Positions 44,696 through 56,639 of a stretch of DNA of 64,000 nucleotides are shown here, piece by piece. Numbering within the stretch: the first letter of the stretch is position 1; the number at the start of each line of letters is the position of its first letter. Source of the stretch: Ectobius pallidus (lineage: Eukaryota; Arthropoda; Insecta; Blattodea; Ectobiidae); NCBI GenBank assembly GCA_964059195.1, contig CAXKWD010000003.1:201524174-201588173 (forward strand), given 5' to 3'. The notes beneath the pieces are model-generated. The model worked only from the letters and a program-made list of their open reading frames with translations, did no database searches and was not told where the DNA came from. A program made the translations under genes and the position numbers.

Positions 44696-46015
44696 AATTC
44701 AGAATGGGAGAACCTGGTTTTTTTTTTTTTTTTAGATCTTTTTTTTTGTGTATCTTGCCTCATATTTAAATTGATGTGCATGTTTTCTGTGCTCTTGAAT
44801 TGCTACCTACAATAATTTCTTGCTCCATATTGGAAAAAATCCATCTGTCACACACAATTCACAAAGAAAACACTTAAATTCAGTATTGAATATGTAACTT
44901 TGTCGAGAAATGAGACCAGGCTCAACAGTATAACCAACAATTAATTAATACCATACCATAACACTAATATTGGACGTAATATGATTTCAAACACACTATA
45001 AAGGACTCAATATGATTTGAAAAAACCGCTCTTTTCCTACAGTCATTTCGCTGTCAGTAAATACAATTTGAAACAAACAGACTTCACAGCATGAAAGAGC
45101 GCATCTTAAACTATAAGACATCTGAAAGCAGGAGAAATTATTTTTACAAAACTAAACATTTCTAAATTATAAGAAACTTTTGTAGGCATTTTTATTTTCC
45201 TTGGTTAATCTTTCTGATCAGCCATTTTGCAAGTGATTTTCCTGCATCTTCACCCTTGATGCTCTACTGAAGATGTAGGAACATCATCCAACCCACAAAA
45301 CAAAAAGGAAATAAAATTGTGTTAGTATAGTGATTTCAATAAAGTGCTAAATTTAGACACAAGGAAACAGCAGGAAATATGCAACAACTGCTTTACTGAT
45401 CAGAACTATGGGCGCCCATGGTAGCCCCCCCCCCCCCCAGCTCTCAGGGAAAGGAAGAAAATGTATATTAATAATTATAGTCAGGTGTTTTTCTTTTAGG
45501 ACAATTATTCAAAAGTCATTAGAGACATAAAAAGTATGCAGAAGTTTTATCAAATCAACAACATGGAAGCAGAATTCACAGTGGATTAGGAAAGGGGGTC
45601 CAGGGGGTCAGGACCACTAAAAATCAAAACCTAAAAAATTTATTGAATTAAACAAGTTTTGTTGGTGTGTCAAATATGATATAGCAGTTATTTTGTTTTC
45701 ACAACATAATGAACATGCTATTATTTCCATTATTCTATGTGTTATTTAACTTTTCTTATAAATAGTAACAAGTACTATAACTTAGGTAACGTTTTCTTGT
45801 TTACGTTGGCATGTCTTAGAGTATGGTAAACAAATTTGTTACTAGTTTTCCAGTGCTAAAATAGCGTAAAATGTGATTTTCATTAGTTCAGTATTTAAAA
45901 ATTATACGGGGCTGGACCCCCGACCCCCCTTTCTTGGGGGTATTTCATACCCCCAAACCCCCCGTCACTTTTGATCCTCCCAGAAATTACTTTTTGGCTA
46001 TGTCATTGTTATAAT
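44696..46015. other. No gene seen
   Basis: Poly-T near 44720, a poly-C run at 45426-45440, and a C/G-rich palindromic stretch near 45910-45970. No coding signal. Confidence 0.4.
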
Positions 46016-46016
46016 G

Positions 46017-46120
46017 TTTCAAAGTGGCCCAAGAAGTTAAAGCGACAAAAAATTAATTAATTTAAATAACTGGCCCCCCTAGAAAATATCACATGGGCGC
46101 CCTTGGCAGTAACTACAAAT
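46017..46120 (+). repeat. Repeat G, copy 2
   Basis: Second copy of the 44600-44695 block, same orientation, with small differences. Confidence 0.8.
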
Positions 46121-46671
46121 GTGAAAACATTCATGGCACGAGGTGGAGCTTCTGAGTGAAGATTGCATTATTGTTTATTATTATGTCTCTGAGAATGGCT
46201 CAGGATGGGCTTCTAGGTGTTATTTTCTTGAGAGAGTATTAGAATTTTGTTTCCAAGTTTTTTTAGATAGATTTTTTCAAGATGTTTTGTTTATTTTTTA
46301 TTTGTATGATGTTGCTGGTTTGTTTAGCATTACTTCCAAGTAGTGATGGCACATAATGTCAGGACTTCATTCCTGTAAATCTGTCTCTGATTATAAATAA
46401 AGAATTTCATCGTTGACAAAAAATACACAACAGTTCTAACTAGTACTGGAGGGTGTAAGTTATATATTACCATATCTTTGTTATTGAAATGTTTTAACAG
46501 TGTTCTGTCATTTGTGGAATTAGTTAAGAAAGATGTGCCATGGTGTGCTAATGAGTATGACTGAGGAACCAAAGGAGATGGGATAACATACCACAGAAAT
46601 TAAAACTCTGCTAGTCAAGTTTCGTTGAAGTATACTAGTGTTGTGTTGAGAAGGTCAGTGAAATGTAGTAG

Positions 46672-47086
46672 TAGGGATGGGTCGATACCAGATTTTCTCG
46701 ATACTCAATACCGATACATGATTTTTTCCTCGATACTCGATACCTTCAACATTTCCAGTTTCAATAAATAGATACATTAAAAATTAAAATTTGAGAGAAC
46801 TGTGTAATACCAACTAAATTAATTAAGTCTGCATATTTAATGAGACAAAATTTAATATCATCAGTAGCCTATAATTATTTTTAAACTCTACATTATAACT
46901 AAAATGAGTTTTGTAAACAGTCCACTTACAAGTTTTTGTTAAAAAAATACTAGCATTCTCACTTAATTGCAGAATTACAAAAGTATCAAAAAAGTATCGA
47001 GCGAGTTTTCTGAAGTATTGTTCGATGCTGATACCATGGAAGTATCGAGAATATCGAGGTATCGAAATATCGAGGACCCAACCCTA
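46672..47086. mobile_element. ~415-bp hAT-like MITE rich in TATCGA
   Basis: TAGGGATGGGTCGATACC at the left and TATCGAGGACCCAACCCTA at the right form imperfect inverted ends. TATCGA/TCGATA hexamers are dense in both subterminal regions. A clear 8-bp duplication is not seen, so the class is tentative. No coding sequence. Confidence 0.6.
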
Positions 47087-47396
47087 GTAACCAGTATGCG
47101 CATGGAGGTCATTTATAACAAAGAATAAATCAGGAATGGGTTAACATGCTGCCTCTCCCCCATTCTCCTTTTTGAGAAGACCGGAGGCTTTGCTGTTAAA
47201 AGCCACAGTGTGATTTCATAATCAACCACCGTTCAGCTTTACAAGTTTGAATAATTATTTGTCATATCATATCAGTCGTTATGCATGTAAACAATTCCTA
47301 TTAACACTTTGACTCCCACCCGCCTCGTGGCCTAGCAGTTGGCTGAGCCCAGCCATTTTTAGGAGTTAGAGAGGCCTCACATCAGTTGGGTTATAT

Positions 47397-47397
<1 letters not shown>

Positions 47398-47435
<38 letters not shown>

Positions 47436-47534
47436 TTTTATTTTGCCTGGCAGAGTTAAGGCCATAGGGCCTTGTCTTCCATTTAACCAGGATAAATAAA
47501 AAATACATTAAAAGAAATCTACAAAAAACAAATG
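47398..47534 (-). repeat. LINE 3' terminus with (AAT)n
   Basis: The - strand reads AAGGCCCTATGGCCTTAACT then CTGCCAGGCAAAATAAAACA followed by (TTA)n, a LINE 3' end and tail. It is interrupted by the SINE at 47550. Confidence 0.7.
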
Positions 47535-47549
47535 CAATAGATATCATAC

Positions 47550-47864
47550 TAAAAACTAACTCCGTGGCACGACATCCCCGAAGGGACAAGACCTACCACC
47601 CGACCGCTGCGTCATCTACCTATAGGCAGATGTCAGGATTGGGGGGCATGTGGTCAGCATGCCGACACCCACGGCCGTTAATGGTGGTTTCCATGACCGG
47701 AGCCGCTACTTCTCTATCAAGTAGCTCCTCAATTTGAATCACAAGGCTGAGTGTACCCCTACCAGACCTCCCTACCTCAGAAAAATCCGAGGAGGTACCG
47801 AGGATCAAACCCGGGCCGACGGATCTGTAGTCAGTGACGCTAACCACAAGACCACGCTGGCGGT
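47550..47864 (-). repeat. tRNA-derived SINE, family 1, copy 2
   Basis: Bounded by a perfect 15-bp duplication, CAATAGATATCATAC (47535-47549 and 47865-47879). The - strand has TGGTCTTGTGGTTAGCGTCA (A box), CCCGGGTTTGATCCTCGG (B box) and TTTTTCTGAGGTAGGGAGGT, in the same order as the copy at 21722. Confidence 0.88.
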
Positions 47865-47989
47865 CAATAGATATCATACATAATAATACAAAATGCTAGC
47901 AATAGAATAATAATACAATATTGATCTGCCTATATTAAAGAATAAGACAAAATGCGTCCAATAATATGCAGATATTAATTTAATTTCCT

Positions 47990-48190
47990 CCGCAAGTATT
48001 AAAAATAGGATTATGAATTTTTTTTTTACATACCAGGTGATTGCAAATCAGCACAAAATTCATCAATGTTTCTAACATTATCGTCTTCTGATAATACAGA
48101 TTCAGCACAAAAAGTTTTGCTTTCACTATCATTTTCACTATCTGATAGAATCAGAGAAATTCATCCCTCGAATCTTTGTTGAATAGGCCT
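47990..48190 (-). pseudogene. Acidic N-terminal-like fragment, possibly transposase
   Basis: The - strand translation ISLILSDSENDSESKTFCAE then SVLSEDDNVRNIDEFCADLQ is Ser/Asp/Glu-rich. It resembles the acidic N termini of piggyBac-type transposases (compare 16474-16800). No terminal repeats or TTAA boundaries were found, so this is a weak call. Confidence 0.35.
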
Positions 48191-48219
48191 AATATTTCAA
48201 ACACTTCTTCAATCAGTCA

Positions 48220-48654
48220 ATGCACAAACCTACTTTTATTTATACTGCAAGAACTGGCACGACCACTTACATCTGCACGAAGCTTGTGTCACGTGGATTT
48301 CACGTCTTTCTCCTAACACACAAGAAACCTCAAACAAAGATTGTTTCTATCTGGGAAGAAGGGAATATATGCACCATCTATCGTCTGAAGAAAGAATTAC
48401 ATTCCTGTTCAGTTCCGGTCACGAGATATGCAGCAAAATGTTTACACCTGTCCTTAAGCGAGTTATGTCACCCTTGGTACGTTAGACCTGAGAATTCTTG
48501 GGCGAGTTATGTTGCCCGTGGGAGTGAAGGTGCTAATAAAATATTTCTTGAAAGATATGCTCATGGTGAACATGCCGTGATATGCATGCAATTTGTTGGT
48601 AGATCAGCTGCAGCAGGCAGCCACATAATAGTTCTAATAATAATGTTTTATTAG
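48220..48654 (+). other. Unrecognised 144-codon ORF
   Basis: One of the longest open frames outside a recognised element (MHKPTFIYTARTGTTTYICT ... SAAAGSHIIVLIIMFY). No known motif, signal peptide or splice context. GCGAGTTATGT(T/C) recurs inside (48458 and 48504). It adjoins the acidic fragment on the other strand, so it may be the 5' region of a dead transposon. Confidence 0.2.
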
Positions 48655-48699
48655 CTTATAGACTTTTATAAGAAAACTATCAAGCATCGTCAGAGCTAA

Positions 48700-49190
48700 G
48701 ATAAGATAAGATAAGACACAATTTTTAACAAAAACACAAACAACAGAAAGTTATACGTTAGCAAAATACTAGCCTATACACATTAACATTCATCTAATCT
48801 ATATGGGCACTTTTTGAACTAAATAGTTTTTAACAGCTGAATTAAACTGCCTACCCTGTTTTCCTTTTTTTCCATAGACATATAGCATCCAGATTTCCGT
48901 GGGTAGCTTATTAATATAAGGATTACCCACTCAAATAGAATAAATTTTCTAGGTTCTTGCCTTCATCGTCAGCTAAGATAAACTCTAAGCCTTCCCGATG
49001 TCTTATAAAAAGATTGCATTAATTCTGAGATGTCGTCCTTTGGGATGTCAAAATTTAGATAACCAATGTTTGTTCTTTTGGATATTAACTGTTTGGGGAA
49101 AATGACAAATCTTGAGTTGTAATATGGTTTGGGTATGCTTGAATTCGTTAAACTGTACAATGCACGGTCACCATTCCAATTACTATGAAG
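48700..49190 (-). pseudogene. LINE 3' fragment with (TTATC)n tail
   Basis: The - strand reads DRALYSLTNSSIPKPYYNSR, FVIFPKQLISKRTNIGYLNF and DIPKDDISELMQSFYKTSGR, then a 3' region ending in TCTTATCTTATCTTATCTTA (48720-48701). The arrangement resembles a LINE C terminus and tail, but I cannot name the clade. Confidence 0.5.
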
Positions 49191-49340
49191 TGTACATAGT
49201 CAAGAACTTGTGGCATTGCTGGTGCTGAGCAATTGTTTCTTTTAGTTTGTCTCGTTATTGCCATTTGGTTGTGATATCATTAAATTAAATGTTCTACTAA
49301 ATGTTGGGACAATGAACTCCCAAAAGGTGTGGTGAAAGAG

Positions 49341-49668
49341 TAAAACATGCCGTGCACTTTTCCCCCTTCCACTCAATACCCGCCTGCCCGGCCGCTTCCC
49401 CTATCCCGCCGGCCGCTGCTCAACGCCGGTAATAATATTTCACAATAAAAAAATAGCCATGCTCCAAACATATTTCACAATTATAAAAAGTGCCATATAT
49501 ATGACAACAGAACATTTCACAATTATAAAAAACAAAATAATATTTCATAATAAAAAAAGACCCTTGCACCATACTACCTTTGCTAGTAGTTCAAATTCTG
49601 CTGCTAGAACCCCTACTTTCCAGGCGGGTCCCATTAGCTAGTTGGAGTGAGGGCCTCTTGCACGGCAT
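49341..49668 (-). mobile_element. Repeat D, copy 2, with CATGCCGTGCA ends
   Basis: CATGCCGTGCA near 49347 and TGCACGGCATG near 49660 are inverted. Inside are CCGGCCGCTTCCCC, CACAATTATAAAAA repeats, CTTGCACCA and CCCCTACTTTCCA, which match 17820-18540 in complement. Confidence 0.6.
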
Positions 49669-49949
49669 GTATTACTTTTTTCCCGGGAGGTTGCATGGAT
49701 TGTAGCTTAGCTTGAAAGACTCGGCATTGCTTGGATTTTGTATTTGCTTCTACTTCAAAGCAAACTCATGGAGGACTTTCGTTTCTTCTAACTCCTTAGA
49801 GGGTTGAAATAAAGTGTAAGGCCTGACTTAATGGAATTGCCATTACAAGTCTTCCTGCAGTGCCTTTCACTTCATGAGAGTGATATCTCAGAAAGGTTAT
49901 CTGAAAGAGTCTTCCATCAGTGCCCAGTTTATGTATGTATTATTCTGAG

Positions 49950-50698
49950 CAGTGGTGGCTCGTAGCTAGAATTAGTGGGGGTGCTGGTCCAGAAAATTTT
50001 TAGCCTTTGTTTTAAATTGTGTAAAAGGAAACATAGATATATAAAAAGAAAATTTATTCAGAATCTCGATAAATCCCTAAAAGAACAAAATCAAATTTTT
50101 TAAATTACTTTAATCTAAATTTTTACAGTTCAAGCTTGATCTATTCATTTAAAAATGAAATCCATTCTTCTTGTTTTAATTTCACAAAAAAATCAATAAT
50201 TTTCTCCTTGATCTGCCATGGTTCAAGTTTTCTGTTAAATGAAATAACTGAAAAGAATCCAATAGAATAGCTGGAAATAAGATAATGATGCAATTCTACA
50301 CTTTATTACATTCAAGAATATGGCACAACACATGCGGAGCAAAAATCATTTTATAAAAAAATACCTTCCACGAATACGCCATGGTCGGCACTGTGGAAGC
50401 AACACTGCTCTCTCTCCCTTGCAGCCGTGGCATGCACCTTCCTATGTGGGAATGCGCACAACAGTCAAACACCTTGCCGCTGGCACTGTGAAGCGCACAG
50501 TTCCAAACAAAGATTTTCTTTTCTCTTTTTAAACTAGGGGATGGCTACTGGCATTAAGCTTAAGGATTATATATATTGTACAAGTATAAAGAAGGAATTA
50601 AAGAAAAAAAGGACTCGTTACATTAAATGTTATCGATAATATCAAGTGGAAATAGGGGCTGCTACAGTTCCACAGTGCATATACACGAACCGCCACTG
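49950..50698. mobile_element. 749-bp hAT derivative with perfect 8-bp duplication
   Basis: CAGTGGTGGCTCGTAGC at the left and CACGAACCGCCACTG at the right are flanked by ATTCTGAG on both sides (49942-49949 and 50699-50706). No transposase motif is visible; the 70-codon frame at 50320 is not recognisable. A non-autonomous hAT. Confidence 0.9.
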
Positions 50699-50706
50699 AT
50701 TCTGAG

Positions 50707-51380
50707 TATTTTGAAACAAAATCTATGTACCCATAAGAATACATTCGTCATTCTTGAGATGTGTTACCTTGAACTGTGGTATGTTACCTTCTTTCCTAAA
50801 GGCATTGGCAGTGTAAAACATGCTTGGATCGAGTGGGCTGGTATAGTAACTGTAATTCCTCTTTTCAATCCTTATACATAACAGAATTTTAATATTTTGG
50901 AGAAAGAAATTCTTCCTGGGTAGGAATTGAACCTGGGTTTCCAGCTAGTTATGCAGAAGACAAGACTGTTCCCAGTCCCATCCTCTAGACCCCTAGCAAC
51001 TTGCTAGTAATGACTGTGTTGCATACTTATCATAAATTAAGCAACACTTTTACTGTTCAGTCTTATCTCATTGAAGAATCCTGGAGATAAGGGTTACTGT
51101 GAAGGAGACACCTTGCTTGAAGCCACATCTCCAATTTCAGTTCTGAGAACAGCAGTGGAGCATCAACAGGCTGATGGCCATGTGCACCATTCTGGATCGA
51201 AATTTTACTGCCACCCTAAACATATGTACTTAAACCACAGCACAAACTCGAAATTTCTTATTTACTATTATTGCTGTAGTACTATATTATGGGATGCATG
51301 AGGTGCAGTATTAAATTAGTATTCATAGGTATTATAAATATTAGATATAGTACTAAGTATATGAATTACACTTAACTAGT
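50707..51380. other. No gene seen; weak tRNA-like stretch
   Basis: The - strand of 50915-50940 has CCCAGGTTCAATTCCTACCC, a possible B box, followed by nothing convincing. Otherwise featureless. Confidence 0.35.
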
Positions 51381-51383
51381 AGC

Positions 51384-52053
51384 AGTGCCCGCAGCTTCGC
51401 CCATGATAATTAGTTCAGAAATTAAGAATTAAGAGCAATATAATTGAAACATATTTATTAACACTTACTCGCAAATCATTCATAAACTAATCGTTTAATA
51501 ATTATAATGAAACAGCTAAAAATCTGTCTTTGGAGTTTATTCCACAATTAGAAAGTGCCACTTGGTAAAAACAACCTCAGATTTGAGTTCCCTGGCCCAG
51601 AAAATCCACGCATAGTGAGTTCCATCCAAATCGAACAATGTTTGCCCATTTAGGCCTATATTCATCATTTCTCTTCCGTCTATGTTGAAAATTTCAGATG
51701 TCTGCATACCCTGACATTATAAACAAATGAATCAACCAGCGTAGGCTTACAAAATTCAAGCAATGCGATGCTTTTATTTCTAAGGTATAACAAAAATAGG
51801 CAAAGCCACCTGCAATTGATTTGACAGTTGAAATGTATTGCCTAAAACTGATGCTTCGATAGCGCAAAAAAATTCATGTTATCTGCCTGTTTTTCACTCT
51901 TAACTCGTGAACGAAAGCGAAAAAATAAATCCGGCTTTAAGGTGCATTCGCCCACCCTTCAGTCCATTTACATTTAAAATTTCAGATCTCTGCATTCAGT
52001 AGATTTCGCTGAGCATCGCATACAGACAGACAAACATTTCCTCTTATTATATA
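51384..52053 (+). repeat. Retroposon family F, copy 3 (full length)
   Basis: Runs from GTGCCCGCAGCTTCGCCCAT to ACATTTCCTCTTATTATATA G, with all family blocks in order. About 670 bp, and the best copy for defining the family's ends. Confidence 0.85.
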
Positions 52054-52899
52054 GCTGTATATGTTAAATCACTGTAACATTCAAACCTAAATGTTAGTAC
52101 AGCAAATACACTTGCTTTGTAGCGAGTTGATAGTGTTAGCAACGTCCTATTATACTTTGTCAGAGGTCTCTTACCATCCCCCTAGAACAAAGTGCCAGGC
52201 AATTCAGGAACACCTGATGTAGTACAAAATGGCAACACTGCATGAGACTGCAGTGTAGTCAGTATCAATAATGGAATTCAACTATTGAGGACTCGATTTC
52301 TGGGTCCACGTGCCCCCCCCCCCCCCCGCAGCCCCCTCTTCCAACGAAGTTTGTATTCCTCCATGAGATTTCTGTAGTTTAGAGGGGAATGTGTGTGTGT
52401 GTACTGGTTGGCTTGATCCAAGTATGTAGAAAGTTTGATGAGACTTCGAGGGTGTGTTGGTGAAACAATGCTAGTCATTCACAGAGTCGCTTTACTTCTG
52501 GAAGTATTAATAATAACTACTTCCATTGCTAACACAATAACTAACCAGAAGTAAAGTGTCTTACCTTGTTTACATTAAGGAGAAAAGGTATTGCTGATTT
52601 TTTTAACTTTACAAGTGTAAATGAAAGAATGTTTTCTTAACTTATAATAGAAGCACAGCCATAAAATAGGGTTTATGTTACATCTTCATGTAATCAGAGT
52701 TTATCATGCCATACCTCTTTCTTCTGTTCTCTTAAATAAGATTGTAGCAAATGAATTGAACATTTTTAATAAAATAAAAAACAATTTTTTCCAGGAACAA
52801 AAGTTTTTTATTGACAATTATGTTTCAAATATAATTTTGGAAGTTATTGTTTTCATGTTGAAAACTAGTAATGCTTTGTTTTACACACATATGCAGTAA
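52054..52899. other. No gene seen
   Basis: Poly-C run at 52312-52328. No coding or mobile signal supported. Confidence 0.4.
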
Positions 52900-52950
52900 T
52901 AGTATATTGTGATACAAGTGCTGTAAGCGATGCATAGGGATCGACGAGCG
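52900..52950. repeat. Repeat H, end fragment
   Basis: TAGTATATTGTGATACAAGTGC then GTAAGCGATGCATAGGGATCG matches 59975-60025 (GTATATTGTGATACTAGTTC). It is immediately followed by the MITE relative. Confidence 0.7.
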
Positions 52951-52954
52951 CTTC

Positions 52955-53142
52955 ACGTATTCAGATCGATCTGAGTTCCGTGGTGTTTTCATGCATCTCA
53001 ATACGATGTCAGTCTGATCCGATCCTACTTTTTAGGTGGATTGACCTTGAGACTGAGATCGATCTGAGTCCCTGTTTTCATGGCAATTTCAAATCGGTAA
53101 CAGTATTCAGATCGATCTGAATTCTGCATGAAAACGTAGTAG
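52955..53142. mobile_element. Relative of the TACTACGTTTTCATG MITE
   Basis: Carries TTCTGCATGAAAACGTAGTA at the right and several CAGATCGATCTGA palindromes. Shares CCTACTTTTTAGG and TTGACCTTGAGACT with the complement of 18770-18790. The left terminus is missing. Confidence 0.75.
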
Positions 53143-53184
53143 GCCTATATCTTTCTCATGTTAAGATTTGTATTTCTGAGGGCT

Positions 53185-53290
53185 TCAGGTTGATGAAAGG
53201 AACCGGTATGATCCTTTAAAAATCAATATACATCCTCCATACAAGTTAGGCCCATTTTAATTATTGCTATTTTTAAGTGGGGATACTTTT
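53185..53290. repeat. Interspersed repeat E, inverted partial copy
   Basis: Matches the complement of 26620-26905. Confidence 0.55.
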
Positions 53291-53964
53291 ATGAACTTAT
53301 GTAGTATAGAATTTTAATGTTTTTCATTTTTTTCATTTAGATTTGTTAAAAAAAAATTAGAAATTTTATTTAAGCCTACTAATTTTATTATTGACCACTG
53401 ACTATATTGAAGGACAATGCCTACTGTTCAATCAAGGAGTTTGACCTAGCATCAAAAGATGTGGAAAACAGGATTCAGTGGAGAAGGGAAATAGGAAGAC
53501 GACATTATGATTATTATTGGTGCTTAGCTTATTTATGCTTTAAAACTACATATAGGTCATGTCACATGTTTAGGATATTTGGGTTTACCAGTAGGCTCCT
53601 GTAATAATTATTTATCCATTTGTATCGGCATATTGTTCTGTCTATATGATTTTGATATTGGGTGATAAAGCAGCAATGAGTTACAGAAAATAAACATCTA
53701 CTCTTATACAATTCAACGGCCCTAAATAGCGTGCTTGCTCGCCCGCTTCATGAGACATCGGGTATACTCGGCGATGTTCGTATCTCTCACGTCAGTCTAA
53801 ACTTTCATGACGACTACAAGATTAGGAAAACCGTTTCTTTATTATATAAGGCCTAAGTGAAATGAACTCAATGAACAAATATTCTAATTTTATTTTTACT
53901 TACAATTTTATAGCTCTGAACCACAAACATTTTTAATAATCTACCAGTGTAAATTTCTTAAAAA

Positions 53965-54466
53965 TCCTGGAGTCAATGAATAGTGGCGGGTGAAGCCGGG
54001 GGCACCAGCAGTAAAATATTGATGATTAAACTCTTGAAATATCGCTGATAATAATAATCCAAATCAATCACTCCTTCTCTTGAAAAATTATATAATTTCT
54101 TAAAATTACACTGAATTTATCAAATAAAATTCACATCTCATTCGTCTGTCAACAAACAGTTGAAAAACGCCATTATCCACCGCCGTCTCGAGAATTAGCC
54201 TATACAGTTTAGAAGGCAGTGGATCACAGTTATCTTTGGAACTACATAATCGAATCTGAGATCGTTTTCCCAGGTGGCAATTTCTAATCGTGGAATGTAC
54301 TCTAAAGCCGGAATTTTAGCTGTTTCATTAATTATTAATGGTTTAGTTTAAGAATGATTCGTGTGCAAGTGTTAATAAATATAATGCTTTAATAATTATT
54401 ATACTATTAATTTCTAATTTTTCAATTAATTATCGTGGGCGAAGCCGCGGGCACATCCTAGTAGCC
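53965..54466 (-). repeat. Retroposon family F, two inverted 5' fragments
   Basis: The - strand reads GTGCCCGCGGCTTCGCCCAC from 54455 and GCCCCCGGCTTCACCCGCCA from 54005, each followed by AT-rich family sequence. Two copies head-to-tail, as at 42930-43965. Confidence 0.75.
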
Positions 54467-54849
54467 TACAATCCAGCTTTTGCCTTTGCAAATGAGGTCT
54501 ACCTACATTTAGTCCTGTCACACAGTTCTTAGTCCCATCATTATCATCATTATTATTATTAACAACACTGAATTTGAAGTACTAACAAAACACAACCTAT
54601 TATTTATAGAAATGCTGTTATCCTTTTAATCATTTTTGCAAATAAAAAATATTGTTGCCTTCTCTTGATTCAATTTAAAAAAAAAGTAGTATAAATAAGT
54701 AATGCTTCAGGTTTGTCTGGACGGATGCAAATTTATGGTAAAATCAAAGAGATGCAGTCGCATCAATGTGCGCTTATTCTTTGTCTTATATTTTTTTTCG
54801 CACACACTGGAACAAAGAAATACAGAATTAAATTATGTACTTACTCATA

Positions 54850-55394
54850 CGAGGGTTTTTTTTTTTTTTTTTTTTTTTTCAGGGTCTGATGGTGCATAAA
54901 ATGAAAACCACAGCGAAAATCAAAACAGCTTTATTTGGAACATTTAGGTACACCTTCTAGTTACTTCTCTGTCCTCCCAAATCTTTCTTCAGCTGCCAAA
55001 AAAGATTAAAGTCACTCGGCATGGGAACGAGTTTTTGAAATCCATCATACAGGGGATGAAATGTGGATTGTTTACGACAATCCAGAATCAAAATGACAAT
55101 ACAAACAATGGATGAACACAAATTTCCCGAACAAACCCAAGATCTGGCTTCCACACCAACGAAGAATTTCCAAACACTTCAAAATATCGTGAAGACCCTT
55201 TTCAATACACTGGCGGCAAGCTTCTATGAAGAGGGTATTTGAAAGTTGCACCACGCTTCGACAAATGTCTCAATCGGAGCGCATCTACAAGTAGCTAGAA
55301 GGTGTACCTAAATATTCCAGAAAGAACAGTTTTGATTTTCGCTGTTGTTTTCATTTTATGCCCCATCAGACCTTGAAAAAAAAAATAGCCCTCG
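54850..55394 (-). mobile_element. Fold-back mariner 4
   Basis: Ends CGAGGG and CCCTCG are bounded by TA, followed by a T run and AGGGTCTGATGGTGCATAAA with its complement inside the other end. GGTACACCTTCTAG(T/C)TAC also occurs in both arms. The - strand has the transposase remnants PMPSDFNLFWQLKKDLGGQR and ACRQCIEKG. A long poly-T (54857-54879) lies in the left terminus. Confidence 0.75.
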
Positions 55395-55954
55395 TATAAT
55401 ATAGTACTTAAAAACCTTTATTTAGAATTTTTCATAAGATGTTTCTAGACTGTAAACTTAATAGAGAAATGAGCTTGAAAAACATTTTCTTTATAGCCTT
55501 GCAGTATAAAACTGATTGTATTGGCTGTCTGGGTTGGGCCACGTCGTGTTTTTAGTACCTAATGTTTCAGACATCCTGTTGCTTCCTTCTTCGGAAAATG
55601 ATTTCACACTAAAACGAAGTGCCTGTAATGAAAATTCAACAGTCACAGTTGTCATGACATCAGTGGGTGCATTCTTTAAAGTTTATATATGACACCGGCC
55701 GTGAAAGCCTACAAACTTATTTTATAGCCTCATGGTATTGTATCCGCAGACTCATTATAAACATGCAGAATTATTGACTAATTCTTCAAAAAAGAAAAAC
55801 ATTACAGATATTTACAACTAAACACGCTTCACTCCAAGCTATGTGGACGACCAGACAGCTGTTCACTGATTGTCATCATGACAAACTGTGGTCATGCACA
55901 CTAGAAATCTGCACCACTACTTTCGTTTCTGTATGTTCCCTATTCTCTGCCTTT
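55395..55954. other. No gene seen
   Basis: No feature supported. Confidence 0.4.
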
Positions 55955-56195
55955 AGGATTTCAGGACATTGAGGCTCCCAGATGTTTAGACATTTGGCAC
56001 ATGAAGGTGGTAAACTTGTCACCATTATGCACTAATTCTTTACTCCCAGCATTGGTATTCATTTCTGTTAGAGCCGGAATCGACCCCAGGGTCAAAGTGA
56101 CACCAGAAAGATTAGGCCATTGAAAAATCCCAACAACCTAATTGAGGACTGAACCCATGAACTTTTGGTTTGTAGTGCAGTACATCAACCAACCA
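55955..56195 (-). repeat. tRNA-derived SINE, family 4, copy 2
   Basis: ATTGAGGCTCCCAGATGTTT, CATTTCTGTTAGAGCCGGAA, GTGACACCAGAAAGATTAGG and CCAACAACCTAATTGAGGAC match 39230-39480 in the same orientation. More decayed than copy 1. Confidence 0.8.
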
Positions 56196-56639
56196 CATCA
56201 ACAGAAACACAGAGGTGTTTATTCTGAATATTTAACGGCTAAAACCTGATAATGGCTTATTTTAAAGATACAAGGTACCTCTTACCTGCAATTGATTCAA
56301 TGCAGTCTGATTATAATTCCCTTTAATTTGGTTTTCATGTAAACAAGAAATCAGGTATCACAAACCTTCAGAAAATAATCCAAGTGTTAGTCTCAATTCC
56401 TGTTGCCAAATATATAAATTTCCTTAAAACTTATTTTATTTCATTCTTTAAGTACCATTTTTATGGTCCATAAAAGACATTCCGTACAGTAAGAGACACC
56501 TTGATGTTAGGATGGAAATTTAAAGGAAAAGAAATTTAATCTGATTCTAAACAAAAAATTTTAAAGGGAAATTATATATATTCAGTACTAGTCCTTTTTC
56601 CATTACATTATCTGATGATCATTAAAATCATAAAAACAA

